Made by a program: the position numbers and the translations under genes
Shown: positions 56,601 through 64,000 of the stretch, in pieces
Position numbering within the stretch: position 1 is the stretch's first letter
Layout of the letters: every line of letters begins with the position of its first letter
The notes under the pieces: generated by a model
Databases searched by the model: none
Told to the model about the DNA's origin: nothing
The model's input: the letters and a program-made list of their open reading frames with translations, nothing else
NCBI GenBank assembly: GCA_947184155.2
Contig: CAMXCT020001089.1
Coordinates: 1-64,000 of the forward strand
Reading direction: 5' to 3'
DNA length: 64,000 nt
Source: Cladocopium goreaui
Taxonomy: Eukaryota > Sar > Dinophyceae > Suessiales > Symbiodiniaceae

Positions 56601-58366
56601 CACAGCCCGGTGATCGCGTGTCCGAATTCTCGGCTGCATATCCCATCAGGTTAGTCCAGGCTATGGCCATTGGCAGCAAAGCAGCTGCTCACTCGAGCGT
56701 GAGTCCGATGCCTGTCCAAGCAGTGCAGAAGTCTGCCAGCGAAGTAGGTCTGCCCCTTGAAGAGGTGATCGCTGTGCCGTTGCCAGAGCCAGCGTACAAC
56801 CCTCGCGAATGGTTTGAGGACCCTGAGTGGATTAGCGAGATCTGCGAATCATTAGCTTTTCGGGAAGTTTTCCGTTTCAACTTTGTAAAGTCGGGGCACA
56901 TCAATGTCAATGAAACTCGCACCTATAAGTCCTGGATTAAACATATGGCCAAGTCATCCCGTGATTCACGTTTTGTTGGTCTTCTTGATTCCAGGGTCAC
57001 CTTGGGGGCTAGTGCAAAGGGTCGATCCAGTTCATTTGCTATTAGCCGGGTTCTACAGGGTAGCATTGCTTACATCATAGGGGGTAACCTTTATCCGGGG
57101 GGTCTGCATTGCTACTCAGCATTCAATAAAGCTGATGGCCCATCCAGGGGCCGTCGTATCGAGCCTCCCACGAAGGACAAGCCAGCCTGGTTTGAGCAAT
57201 TAGCGGCTGGAGATACCAGAGCTTTTGACGTAGTTGTAGACTCTTCCCGAGTTGCTCGAGTGCCTGGTCGCTGGATTCGTTTTATCCTGTTGATTCTAGC
57301 CGGAGATGTTGAACTGAATCCTGGTCCCTCTTGTTCCACTAGCAGGCGTGACTATCCACGCCCACGGGGAGCGTTAGATCTGACAGTGGGTTTCGCCCCG
57401 GAGACTGCTTCAAGAATGCAGCAGTGCGTAGAGGCCTTTGCTGAATGGGTGCGAGAGTCTTGTGATATAGCTTTTGAGAGGTTAGTGCATGACCCTCCTG
57501 CAGTGGGGTGGGCTCTTAGGGCCTATGGCATACAGCTGTTTGAGAAGGGTCTTCCAAGGTATCTTTTCGTGTATGCTATCACTGGAATGGCCGAGAAATT
57601 TCCTCAGTGCAAGCCATGTTTGACCCTAGCCTGGCAGATCGATAAGAAATGGCAGATCCATGAACCAGGCCAGTGCAGAGCAGTCCTTCCAGGAATTGCC
57701 ATCCGTGCTGCGGTCTTAGTAGCTACCTTTTGGGACTGGCATTTCTGGGTTGGCTTAGTGCTGTTGGGCTTTGCAGCGATGCTCCACCCAAGTGAGATGG
57801 TTTCATTGACAAGGAAGGACCTGGTTTTTCCCAGAGATGTTTGCTTTGATATGACCTGTCTCTATGTTCACCTGCGAAATCCGAAAACTGCTCGATACGC
57901 GCGGCGTCAACATGGACGCATTGATGATGACCAGATCATACATTTGGCAGAACAAATTTTCGGCCATCTTCCTTTGCAGTCACGTTTATACAGTGGATCC
58001 ATTAGTCTTTTCAGAAAGCAGTGGGATGCTGTCATGGCCCACCTAGGTATACCTCACCGCCAATGTCAGCGGGGGGCCACTCCTGGAACACTTCGTGGCA
58101 GTGGCGCTACCTTCCTTTATGGTCGCACCGAAGATGTTCCCTGGATAGCATGGAGGGGCAGATGGGCTCGTGTCAAGACCTTAGAGTACTACTTGCAGGA
58201 GGTCAGTGCTCAGTTACTTCTGCATGAACTTCCGAAGAGAAACCGGATTTTAGTGCAGACTTTGGGCGAAGCTGCGTGGCCGGTCCTATGCGAGCGCTGG
58301 TGCCTGGCAGAGCGCTATCCTGGATTTTATGGAGCTTGCAGCGCAGAACCTGAAGAGCGGAAGTGA
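53660..58366 (+). CDS. DIRS-like Pol: RT, RNase H, methyltransferase, 2A, tyrosine recombinase
   Basis: The frame is open far upstream (to 51812), but that part overlaps gag and reads as Arg/Ser-rich noise. I place the start near the gag stop; the first ATG after it is 53660 (1568 residues), and pol may instead be reached by a -1 shift from gag. RT: VYRFSADDLSDFYYTF (motif A, about 417), LAMGDNLAVEIAQQSH (B), LLAIDDHVGL (C, about 522, with AIDD). RNase H start: DLYCMDASPSGGAVV (about 685). Methyltransferase: ELFRGTGNWSLAHERNGL (motif I, about 770), GVPCPSFG (Pro-Cys motif IV, about 830), EQPRNS (motif VI-like, about 886). Then AGDVELNPGP (about 1214-1223). Recombinase: LHPSEMVSLTRKDL (box I, His for Arg), LRGSGATF (box II), RGRW, EYYLQE. 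Ends TGA inside repeat B1. Confidence 0.9.
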   Translation: MSQPTAGGHCSALDPTEGTSKRSDNTTKFETSSRPPSSNSQDNPPHDSPIAVGCPDPVPPSSDKFFDPFNLMNNFNKDLLSSRTAVSQFCRKSLVLHSVSNVQPPSRGQLWPVPLPRWSWTACRHLGPRRRKRKRQLQILHRSVQLVLACLNWETLGHVTEPPPEACLGYPISRDQHLIIEHVEDLVRHHLSVDAFAGDDLGRFQEKHRGVIQMLQELPSCELTGEDLEQTLIKLHDELDPYSSHFGRRGPHQKEDLPKSDHQCHFDRSEPLPMSGARPVISSRIKWQFPPKFEASAFLDDPIVKAAFEDPEVMRKPKQFWEPSKPAKIHCTRTELLDLAQRWDDLGALRLMPADQKPWEEAVGLFAVSKDSQFDRLIINPQNLNGRMWTVSESTKSLAPGCMLGLLHLEPGEVYRFSADDLSDFYYTFKVSENRSHRNAFRVKFEPHELKHLKCFTEDLNKHRHLLLCLSTLAMGDNLAVEIAQQSHCNVLKFLCGSMKDDETLKYRCPVPRSRFIELLAIDDHVGLQKLTIEELPKEPSLRDTEVFQLATKAYGSVGLVQQSKKQKRNCTSGTILGADFDGVKGRVMAPRSRILLLSAISMSLVRKGTCTRRLLNLVVGCWVHVLLFRRVLFAILDSLFTDGIENKMDQVFCLKRQSLNELQLLAALGPTAQADLRISYCHDLYCMDASPSGGAVVRAEVGAAVTREVWRHTEQKGFYTRLQSPISQILSEHGIEPESMHIFQDHIAPKRSPISIPASLKEGFIFDCIELFRGTGNWSLAHERNGLRVHDGMDVDGRRIRVTGITCNSIFRELAALAARGVVRDWHAGVPCPSFGTLRRPQVRSKEEPFGFNPSDPYTAHHNKMALRAGILLTLALKCGSFVSVEQPRNSRLFLLNVYRTLVRLGCVITHFAFCCFGSGFHKPSKWLHNKPWLVPLQCSCSCPFKGNHFVVQGTFTKASIEEFGQRCRPDIQSVYEVVPQPGDRVSEFSAAYPIRLVQAMAIGSKAAAHSSVSPMPVQAVQKSASEVGLPLEEVIAVPLPEPAYNPREWFEDPEWISEICESLAFREVFRFNFVKSGHINVNETRTYKSWIKHMAKSSRDSRFVGLLDSRVTLGASAKGRSSSFAISRVLQGSIAYIIGGNLYPGGLHCYSAFNKADGPSRGRRIEPPTKDKPAWFEQLAAGDTRAFDVVVDSSRVARVPGRWIRFILLILAGDVELNPGPSCSTSRRDYPRPRGALDLTVGFAPETASRMQQCVEAFAEWVRESCDIAFERLVHDPPAVGWALRAYGIQLFEKGLPRYLFVYAITGMAEKFPQCKPCLTLAWQIDKKWQIHEPGQCRAVLPGIAIRAAVLVATFWDWHFWVGLVLLGFAAMLHPSEMVSLTRKDLVFPRDVCFDMTCLYVHLRNPKTARYARRQHGRIDDDQIIHLAEQIFGHLPLQSRLYSGSISLFRKQWDAVMAHLGIPHRQCQRGATPGTLRGSGATFLYGRTEDVPWIAWRGRWARVKTLEYYLQEVSAQLLLHELPKRNRILVQTLGEAAWPVLCERWCLAERYPGFYGACSAEPEERK
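57299..57328 (+). other. 2A ribosome-skipping motif between methyltransferase and recombinase
   Basis: Encodes AGDVELNPGP after a hydrophobic FILLIL stretch. It matches the D-V-E-x-N-P-G-P consensus exactly. Skipping would release the tyrosine recombinase (about 346 residues, starting at the final Pro) from the RT-RNase H-methyltransferase part. Confidence 0.9.
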
Positions 58367-58508
58367 GAAGCTGATCTTTTGAAGTAGATGCATCACCTGT
58401 GCATTAGATCCATTTTGCTGGCAATGCTGTCTTTCATAGCTGAGCAATGCTAGCATTTGCTGAATGTGCATAGGACCGGGTAGCTTGGTCGAAAGGAGAC
58501 GAAAAGGG
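58358..58508 (+). repeat. DIRS split repeat B1
   Basis: 151 bp, same as 58590-58740. Contains the last codons and stop of pol. Confidence 0.95.
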
Positions 58509-58564
58509 ATGAAATACTATCCCATTGAGTTGTATGCATGGCCACTGGGTGTCAGCTTCTCGGG
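58509..58564 (+). repeat. DIRS split repeat A2
   Basis: Same as A1. Its end TCAGCTTCTC pairs with GAGAAGCTGA near the start of B2 (58597-58606) as a 10-bp stem, with the 25-bp unique spacer (58565-58589) in the loop. Confidence 0.95.
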
Positions 58565-58589
58565 CCCACCCAGCCCGTCTTTTATTTCC

Positions 58590-58740
58590 CGGAAGTGAGA
58601 AGCTGATCTTTTGAAGTAGATGCATCACCTGTGCATTAGATCCATTTTGCTGGCAATGCTGTCTTTCATAGCTGAGCAATGCTAGCATTTGCTGAATGTG
58701 CATAGGACCGGGTAGCTTGGTCGAAAGGAGACGAAAAGGG
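58590..58740 (+). repeat. DIRS split repeat B2 (right terminus)
   Basis: Same as B1; ends GAAAAGGG and abuts ATATAT flanking DNA. Confidence 0.95.
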
Positions 58741-60728
58741 ATATATATATATATATGGGATTATGTTTTTTCATTTATATATATATATATATATATATTT
58801 GTGGATATCATAAATGATAAGAACAAACCACGGATTCGATAAGTGGGATGCACATCCAAAATAGTAGTTGGACCACCAACTATTCCAATATCTCGCAGGA
58901 AAGCCGGAGCCTGTGGCTCCTACTTGAGCCAGGACATTATCCCAATTCTGACTGGTTACAATTCACTACCATAGTTATAAATATTTAGAGTATAGTATAC
59001 TATCTAAGTCTAAATATAAATCTAAAAAATAAAATAAATATAAACATAAATACAAGTATAAGTATAAATATGTAGATATATGAATATCAATGTATAAATG
59101 CATATATATATATATATATCAATTTTCGTGAATGTAGCTGCTTGTTGCTTAGATTTTTTTTTTTTCTATCCCAACCCCAGGACCGTTCCAACAGCGTTAC
59201 TGCCAGGCTGCCTTGAAATTCTCCAAGCAGTTGACGAAGGATCAGGTTCCCGGGCTCAGGGCGCGGCAAGAAACCGAGAGATACCAAGGTATTGCAGCTG
59301 TACCATGGATCTCAATATGGGGGTTTCTTAAGTCATGGGGATCCCCAAGTCACATTGGGTTTCAATACTAACTGGTTTATCATTTGGATGATTGGGGGGT
59401 ACCCCCATTTTAGGAAACCTCCATATGTGACATGTGGCCTTCCATATCCAGTAATATCTTGTGACATACATATGTTTACCTAAGATAGTGAGATGCTAGG
59501 CACACTGTAGTTGACTCTTTTGGGATGTTCTATTCAATGGATTGGTGAAAGGTGGTCAAAGCAACATCTTAACCGGAAACATCCGGAAAACCCATGTGTT
59601 TTAAACTCCAACTATAGGAATTATAGGGCTTTTTAATCGAAAACCAACAACACCAATCCATGGATTGCTGACAGGACCATCCCAGGCTGGGAAAATGCTT
59701 GGAAAACATCTCTGAAAAAGGCAGACACAGCGAATTTGTCTGAACGAATGAAGCAGAATGGTTAGAAAGAAAAAAACATTAAAAAACGCTTGGTGTACTT
59801 TATTTGTATCGGGTATCAGTCGCACGTTTACGTTCTGCATCCAAAGCTGCTACCTCCAAAGCTGTTCAGAGCTCCCTTCTTCGATGGCGTTCTGGCTTCA
59901 GAGTCACAGCCTATCCTCTCTGTGTTATCTAATTTGGGTCTGGTCCTGGTCAGAACGCTCTGTTTTTTACACCCTTCGGCAATCAGCTTCATTTAGTATA
60001 TTTAGTGCGATTGTTTTCGCAGCGAACTCAACCTCCGTGGCTAGCTTGAAGACACTGGAGGGTATCCAGTGTGGGGGAATCTCGCAAAACCAGAAAAAAA
60101 CAGCAACACGAGAAACATGCAGCTTGGAACAGGGTCCTATCTGCTCCTATCTGGTTGACTTTGGATTGAAAAAAATCCGGTCACCATCATGTTCCGTTCC
60201 TCACGGGGACGGATGATAACACTGACTAATGAATGACTAATGGATGACTATGACCATGCATCTATAATAGTCTATAATCCGTAACTAATATATTCACAAC
60301 TGATTCATATTAGGATCGGTGAAAGCTCTCGGTTTTTCACGATAGTTTGCTTGTGTCCAGTCGAAAAATCCCGGATGTTTCATCCTTTTTTCAGACCAAT
60401 CCCGGAAATCAGGTTTCGTTGAAGCGGAAAACCAAAGGCTATCCCAATTAATATCCCCATAATGAATATCCCAATTACTGGAATAGGGATGTTCCACCCA
60501 ATTATGGATAGCCTGAAAAAAAAACATCTTCATATCATTTAATATCCCAATTTGAGAACAAAATCCTCGGCTAAAACCACAACGCCCAACCATGGATGAC
60601 CATGGCATGGTTCAGGTCTTTACGATGTTGAGAGCCCTGGTCCAGAGGATTGGAGACAGCATTGCGGATGGCAGGTGGGGAATCTGCTTTTTCGTCCCGG
60701 AGTCGGAGTCTGAACCACCAGGAATTTC
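58741..60728. other. Gene-free stretch
   Basis: TA runs at 58741-58798 and 59100-59120. A family D-like phrase at 59330-59425 (GGTACCCCCATTTTAGGAAA CCTCC). A 152-codon frame at 59758-60216 has no recognisable domain. Confidence 0.5.
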
Positions 60729-60844
60729 TACCCTGATTGGTAACAGGTAATTTGTTACATAGCTATTGAACATATCCCATTTATAGTTGATTTACCTATT
60801 TAAAATGGTGATTTTCTATAGTTATGTTAGTTTACCAGAGGGTA
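60729..60844. mobile_element. Short TIR element, family B
   Basis: TACCCTGATTGGTAACAGG left (diverged), GTTAGTTTACCAGAGGGTA right; inside CATAGCTATTGAACAT and GGTGATTTTCTATAG. Confidence 0.75.
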
Positions 60845-62069
60845 TTATAACTACAGGATGGGGGCCTCCAGTTATGTGAATGTTGGTTAAGGCGCCCATC
60901 AAATTATAGTTAATAGTTAATTATATTTAATTATAAGTACCATACACTATGGTTATTATAGTTATTTGCACCAACTTAGCTAACGAACTGGGGCCCCATC
61001 GTGTAGGGACTTATACTACCTACTGGGGGCTTCTGGACTGACCCCTCGGATTGGGAAAGCGTTTTCAACCAACGAATGTATTTCATGAGATGGAAAAGCG
61101 GGGTATTTGGAATGGCTCAGATGATAAAAAAGGGATTGTCTGAAAATAGGATGCCCCTATATCCAATGGATGAAATAAGCATTTCCCAGTGAAGGCTGTA
61201 TGGGTGCCCCCATTTTCATTGATCTTTCATTGATCTTTCTTTCTTTCTCTCACTGGTCGTTGTCTCCATTGATGGCGGCTTCGCTCCCAAGTATGATTGT
61301 GTATAGTCCTATTAGAGTCTGAAGATTGACCTCATACCAATGTTTACACCTGTTGTTCAGTGGTTAAACTGCCATTCTTTGTTTGCTAAATAAAACTCTT
61401 AAACTTGTTTCATACTTAAATATGGGTTTGTGTGAAATGGTGTGTCCCATTTCATTCCATGGATGCCGTCATCATGGTCCCATTTCTTATATCCAGAAAT
61501 TGAGAGTATCTACAAGGTGTCCCCAAGAACAGTTTTGTAAGTCGGTCTTATCATATCATAAACTCATCTAACTATTGTAGCTATATGTTTTGGGTCTAGA
61601 AATAAAGACAACTCATGAATTATGAATATATCATATCTATCCACAATTTTAAGCCTACAAGCCTTGCTTCCTCCCAGTTATGTGGGTTGGTTTTGAACCC
61701 CCCATGAATACTAGTTTGTTCGTTGGGGGTAGTCAGCCACAGTTTTCTAGTTATATAATATATAAGAAACAATACATCAACTAGGTTTACTAGTTCGTTA
61801 TATCTACCATAAGCAACTTGGAATCTAGTTCGATATCTAACCATAGTATCTATAGTCAACCATATACATATACATATGTATATATACACACAGTTGTAAA
61901 GTTTACAGCCATTTATACTATAGTAGGTACAACCTATAGTTTCCATATTCGTGTATATATATATTATATTAACTATGTTCATCTATATTGACCTATGGTT
62001 ACCATATTCATTTATAGAATGGGCTAGCGCCCGGGTGCCGCCGACCCCCCCTATTTGGGGGGTCCTGCA
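60845..62069. other. Gene-free stretch
   Basis: A family C-like end (CGAACTGGGGCCCCATCG) near 60984. No gene recognised. Confidence 0.5.
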
Positions 62070-62322
62070 GAGAGAGGGAGAGAGATAGATAGATGGATGG
62101 ATGGATGGATGGATGGATGGATAGATAGGTAGAGAGATAGAGAGAGAGATAGACAGATAGATAGATAGACAGTTGGATAGACAGATAAGTAGATGGAGAG
62201 ATAGATGGATAGATAGCTGGATGGATAGATAGATAGATGGATAGATAGAGAGGGAGAGATAGATAGAGGGGGAGAGAAAGATAGAGAGGGAGAGATAGAT
62301 AGATAGAGAGGGAGAGATAGAT
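62070..62322. repeat. GATA/GATG/GAGA microsatellite
   Basis: GAGAGAGATAGATAGATGG and GGATGGATGGATGG tetranucleotides with GAGAGGGAGA blocks. Long minus-strand frames are by-products. Confidence 0.93.
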
Positions 62323-62522
62323 ACTCCGACGGCATCCGACGGCATCAGCGGTTCAGTGGGTCAGTGGCGCGTCGCTTCCGGCGGGCCGTGCTGAGGTCGA
62401 TGGTGGTACATGGTGGGACAGACATGGACATATATGTTTTGATATGCCCCAACATGCCGCAATTCAATTTGCCACACAATGTGCAATGTGTATGCAATGA
62501 GTATGACGCTACAAATTTGAAG

Positions 62523-64000
62523 TCAGGCTTGAACCACCATAAAAGGACAATGCCGGGGCTGGCAAACGGCATGGGAGCTGCAGGGAAGCATTTGGGGGGC
62601 TTTGCGGGCTGGCAGACGGCAGGCTTGAACCACCATAAAAGGACAATGCCGGGGCTGGCAAACGGCATGGGAGCTGCAGGGAAGCATTTGGGGGGTTTAG
62701 GCTTGAACCACCATAAAAGGACAATGCCGGGGCTGGCAAACGGCATGGGAGCTGCAGGGAAGCATTGCGGGCTGGCAAACGGCAGGCTTGAACCACCCTA
62801 AAAGGACAATGCCGGGGCTGGCAAACGGCATGGGAGCTGCAGGGAAGCATTTGGTGGGTTTTGCGGGCGGGTAAACGGCAGGCTTGAACCACCATAAAAG
62901 GACAATGCCGGGGCTGGCAAACGGCATGGGAGCTGCAGGGAAACATTTGAGGGTTTTGCGGGCGGGCAGACGGCAGGCTTGAACCACCAGAAAAGGACAA
63001 TGCTGGGGCTGGCAAACGGCAGGGGAGCTGCAGGGAAGCATTTGGGGGGTTTTGCGGGCGGGCAAACGGCGGGCTTGAACCACCATAAAAGGACAATGCC
63101 GGAGCTGGCAAACGGCAGGGGAGCTGCAGGGAAGCATTTGGGGAGTTTTGCGGGCTGGCAAACGGCAGGCTTGAACCACCATAAAAGGACAATGCCGGGG
63201 CTGGCAAACGGCATGGGAGCTGCAGGGAAGCATTTGGGGAGTTTTGCGGGCGGGCAAACGGCAGGCTTGAACCACCATAAAAGGACAATGCCGGGCTGGC
63301 AAACAGCATGGGAGCTGCAGGGAAGCATTTGGGGAGTTTTGCGGGCGGGCAAACGGCAGGCTTGAACCACCATAAAAGGACAATGCCGGGGCTGGCAAAC
63401 GGCATGGGAGCTGCAGGGAAGCATTTGGGGGGTTTTGCGGGCTGGCACACGGCAGGCTTGAACCACCATAAAAAGACAATGCCGGGGCTGGCAAACGGCA
63501 TGGGAGCTGCAGGGAAGCATTTGGGGGGTTTTGCGGGCTGGCAGACGGCAGGCTTGAACCACCATAAAAGGACAATGCCGGGGCTGGCAAACGGCATGGG
63601 AGCTGCAGGGAAGCATTTGGCGCGTTTTGCGGGCGGGCAAACGGCAGGCTTGAACCACCACAAAAGGACAATGCCGGGGCTGGCAAACGGCATGGGAGCT
63701 GCAGGGAAGCATTCGGGGAGTTTTGCGGGCTGGCAAACGGCAGGCTTGAACCACCATAAAAGGACAATGCCGGGGCTGGCAAACGGCATGGGAGCTGCAG
63801 GGAAGCATTTGGAGGTTTTGCGGGCTGGCAGACGGCAGGCTTGAACCACCATAAAAGGACAATGCCGGGGCTGGCAAATGGCATGGGAGCTGCAGGGAAG
63901 CATTTGAGGGTTTTGCGGGCTGGCAGACGGCAGGCTTGAACCACCATAAAAGGACAATGCCGGGGCTGGCAAACGGCATGGGAGCTGCAGGGAAGCATTT
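62523..64000. repeat. 96-bp minisatellite, continues past the window end
   Basis: About 16 units. GGCTTGAAC starts at 62785, 62881, 62976, 63072, 63168, 63264, 63359, 63455, 63551, 63647, 63743, 63838 and 63933; steps are 95 or 96 bp, with shorter units before 62785. Shared words: CACCATAAAAGGACAATGCC and GCATGGGAGCTGCAGGGAAG. Frames of 390-490 codons on the minus strand, in all three registers, come from a stop-free unit and are not called as genes. Confidence 0.95.

Larger units (their letters stand above)
50951..58740 (+). mobile_element. DIRS-like tyrosine-recombinase retrotransposon
   Basis: Split direct repeats: A1 (50951-51006) equals A2 (58509-58564), and B1 (58358-58508) equals B2 (58590-58740). 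The order A1-ORFs-B1-A2-B2 is the PAT/Ngaro-type arrangement of DIRS elements. No LTRs and no target duplication; both outer borders meet AT-rich DNA at AT. ORFs in order: membrane protein, accessory ORF, gag, pol (RT, RNase H, methyltransferase, 2A, tyrosine recombinase). Repeat pairs appear identical by eye, so the insertion is probably young, although gag has an apparent +1 shift. Confidence 0.93.

Noticed and set aside
62051..62345. Minus-strand Ser/Leu/Ile/Tyr repeat ORFs
   Set aside because: Translation of a GATA/GAGA microsatellite.
62509..63998. Three long minus-strand and two plus-strand ORFs
   Set aside because: All lie in the 96-bp minisatellite, and the different registers encode shifted versions of the same repeat.

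Overview
The window looks like nuclear DNA of a dinoflagellate, most likely in or near Symbiodiniaceae/Suessiales. The evidence is indirect. All recognisable coding capacity belongs to transposable elements whose protein families are, from general knowledge, typical of dinoflagellate genomes: a LINE carrying a cytosine-C5 methyltransferase, a DIRS-like tyrosine-recombinase retroelement, and degenerate tyrosine-recombinase ORFs. The rest is dense with small inverted-repeat elements, minisatellites and AT microsatellites. I found no host gene, rRNA, tRNA or CRISPR array.

Layout. 1-10.6 kb: gene-free DNA with AT microsatellites and several families of short terminal-inverted-repeat (TIR) elements. 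10.65-21.49 kb: an 11-bp minisatellite (ATTAATGGTTG / ATTAATGGTTT) split by a 7.34-kb element, which is followed head-to-tail by a 262-bp internally deleted copy of itself. The large copy has two ORFs (a degenerate tyrosine recombinase and a gag-like protein), two kinds of internal direct repeat, and a recurrent GC-rich hairpin. 21.56-32.42 kb: a 10.86-kb LINE bounded by a 15-bp target-site duplication, sitting inside a small TIR element. It encodes a C5 methyltransferase, a ubiquitin-like region, two tandem Ulp1-like cysteine-protease-like domains and a coiled coil, then a second ORF with a 2A-like motif, APE endonuclease, reverse transcriptase (RT), zinc motif and RNase H. 32.4-50.9 kb: gene-free DNA with TIR elements, a 44-bp tandem array, a CTG-rich tract and a 709-bp foldback element. 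50.95-58.74 kb: a DIRS-like element with split direct repeats (A1 - ORFs - B1 - A2 - B2), a short membrane ORF, an accessory ORF, gag, and a long pol with RT, RNase H, methyltransferase, a canonical 2A motif (GDVELNPGP) and a tyrosine recombinase. 58.8-64 kb: gene-free DNA, GATA/GATG microsatellite and a 96-bp minisatellite that runs off the window end.

How the parts relate. Two retroelements of different classes, about 19 kb apart, each carry a cytosine-methyltransferase-like domain and a 2A or 2A-like motif. One plausible reading, not tested here, is that the elements modify their own DNA copies and use ribosome skipping to separate domains. Nesting gives a relative order: TIR element, then LINE; and minisatellite, then tyrosine-recombinase element, then its tandem short copy.
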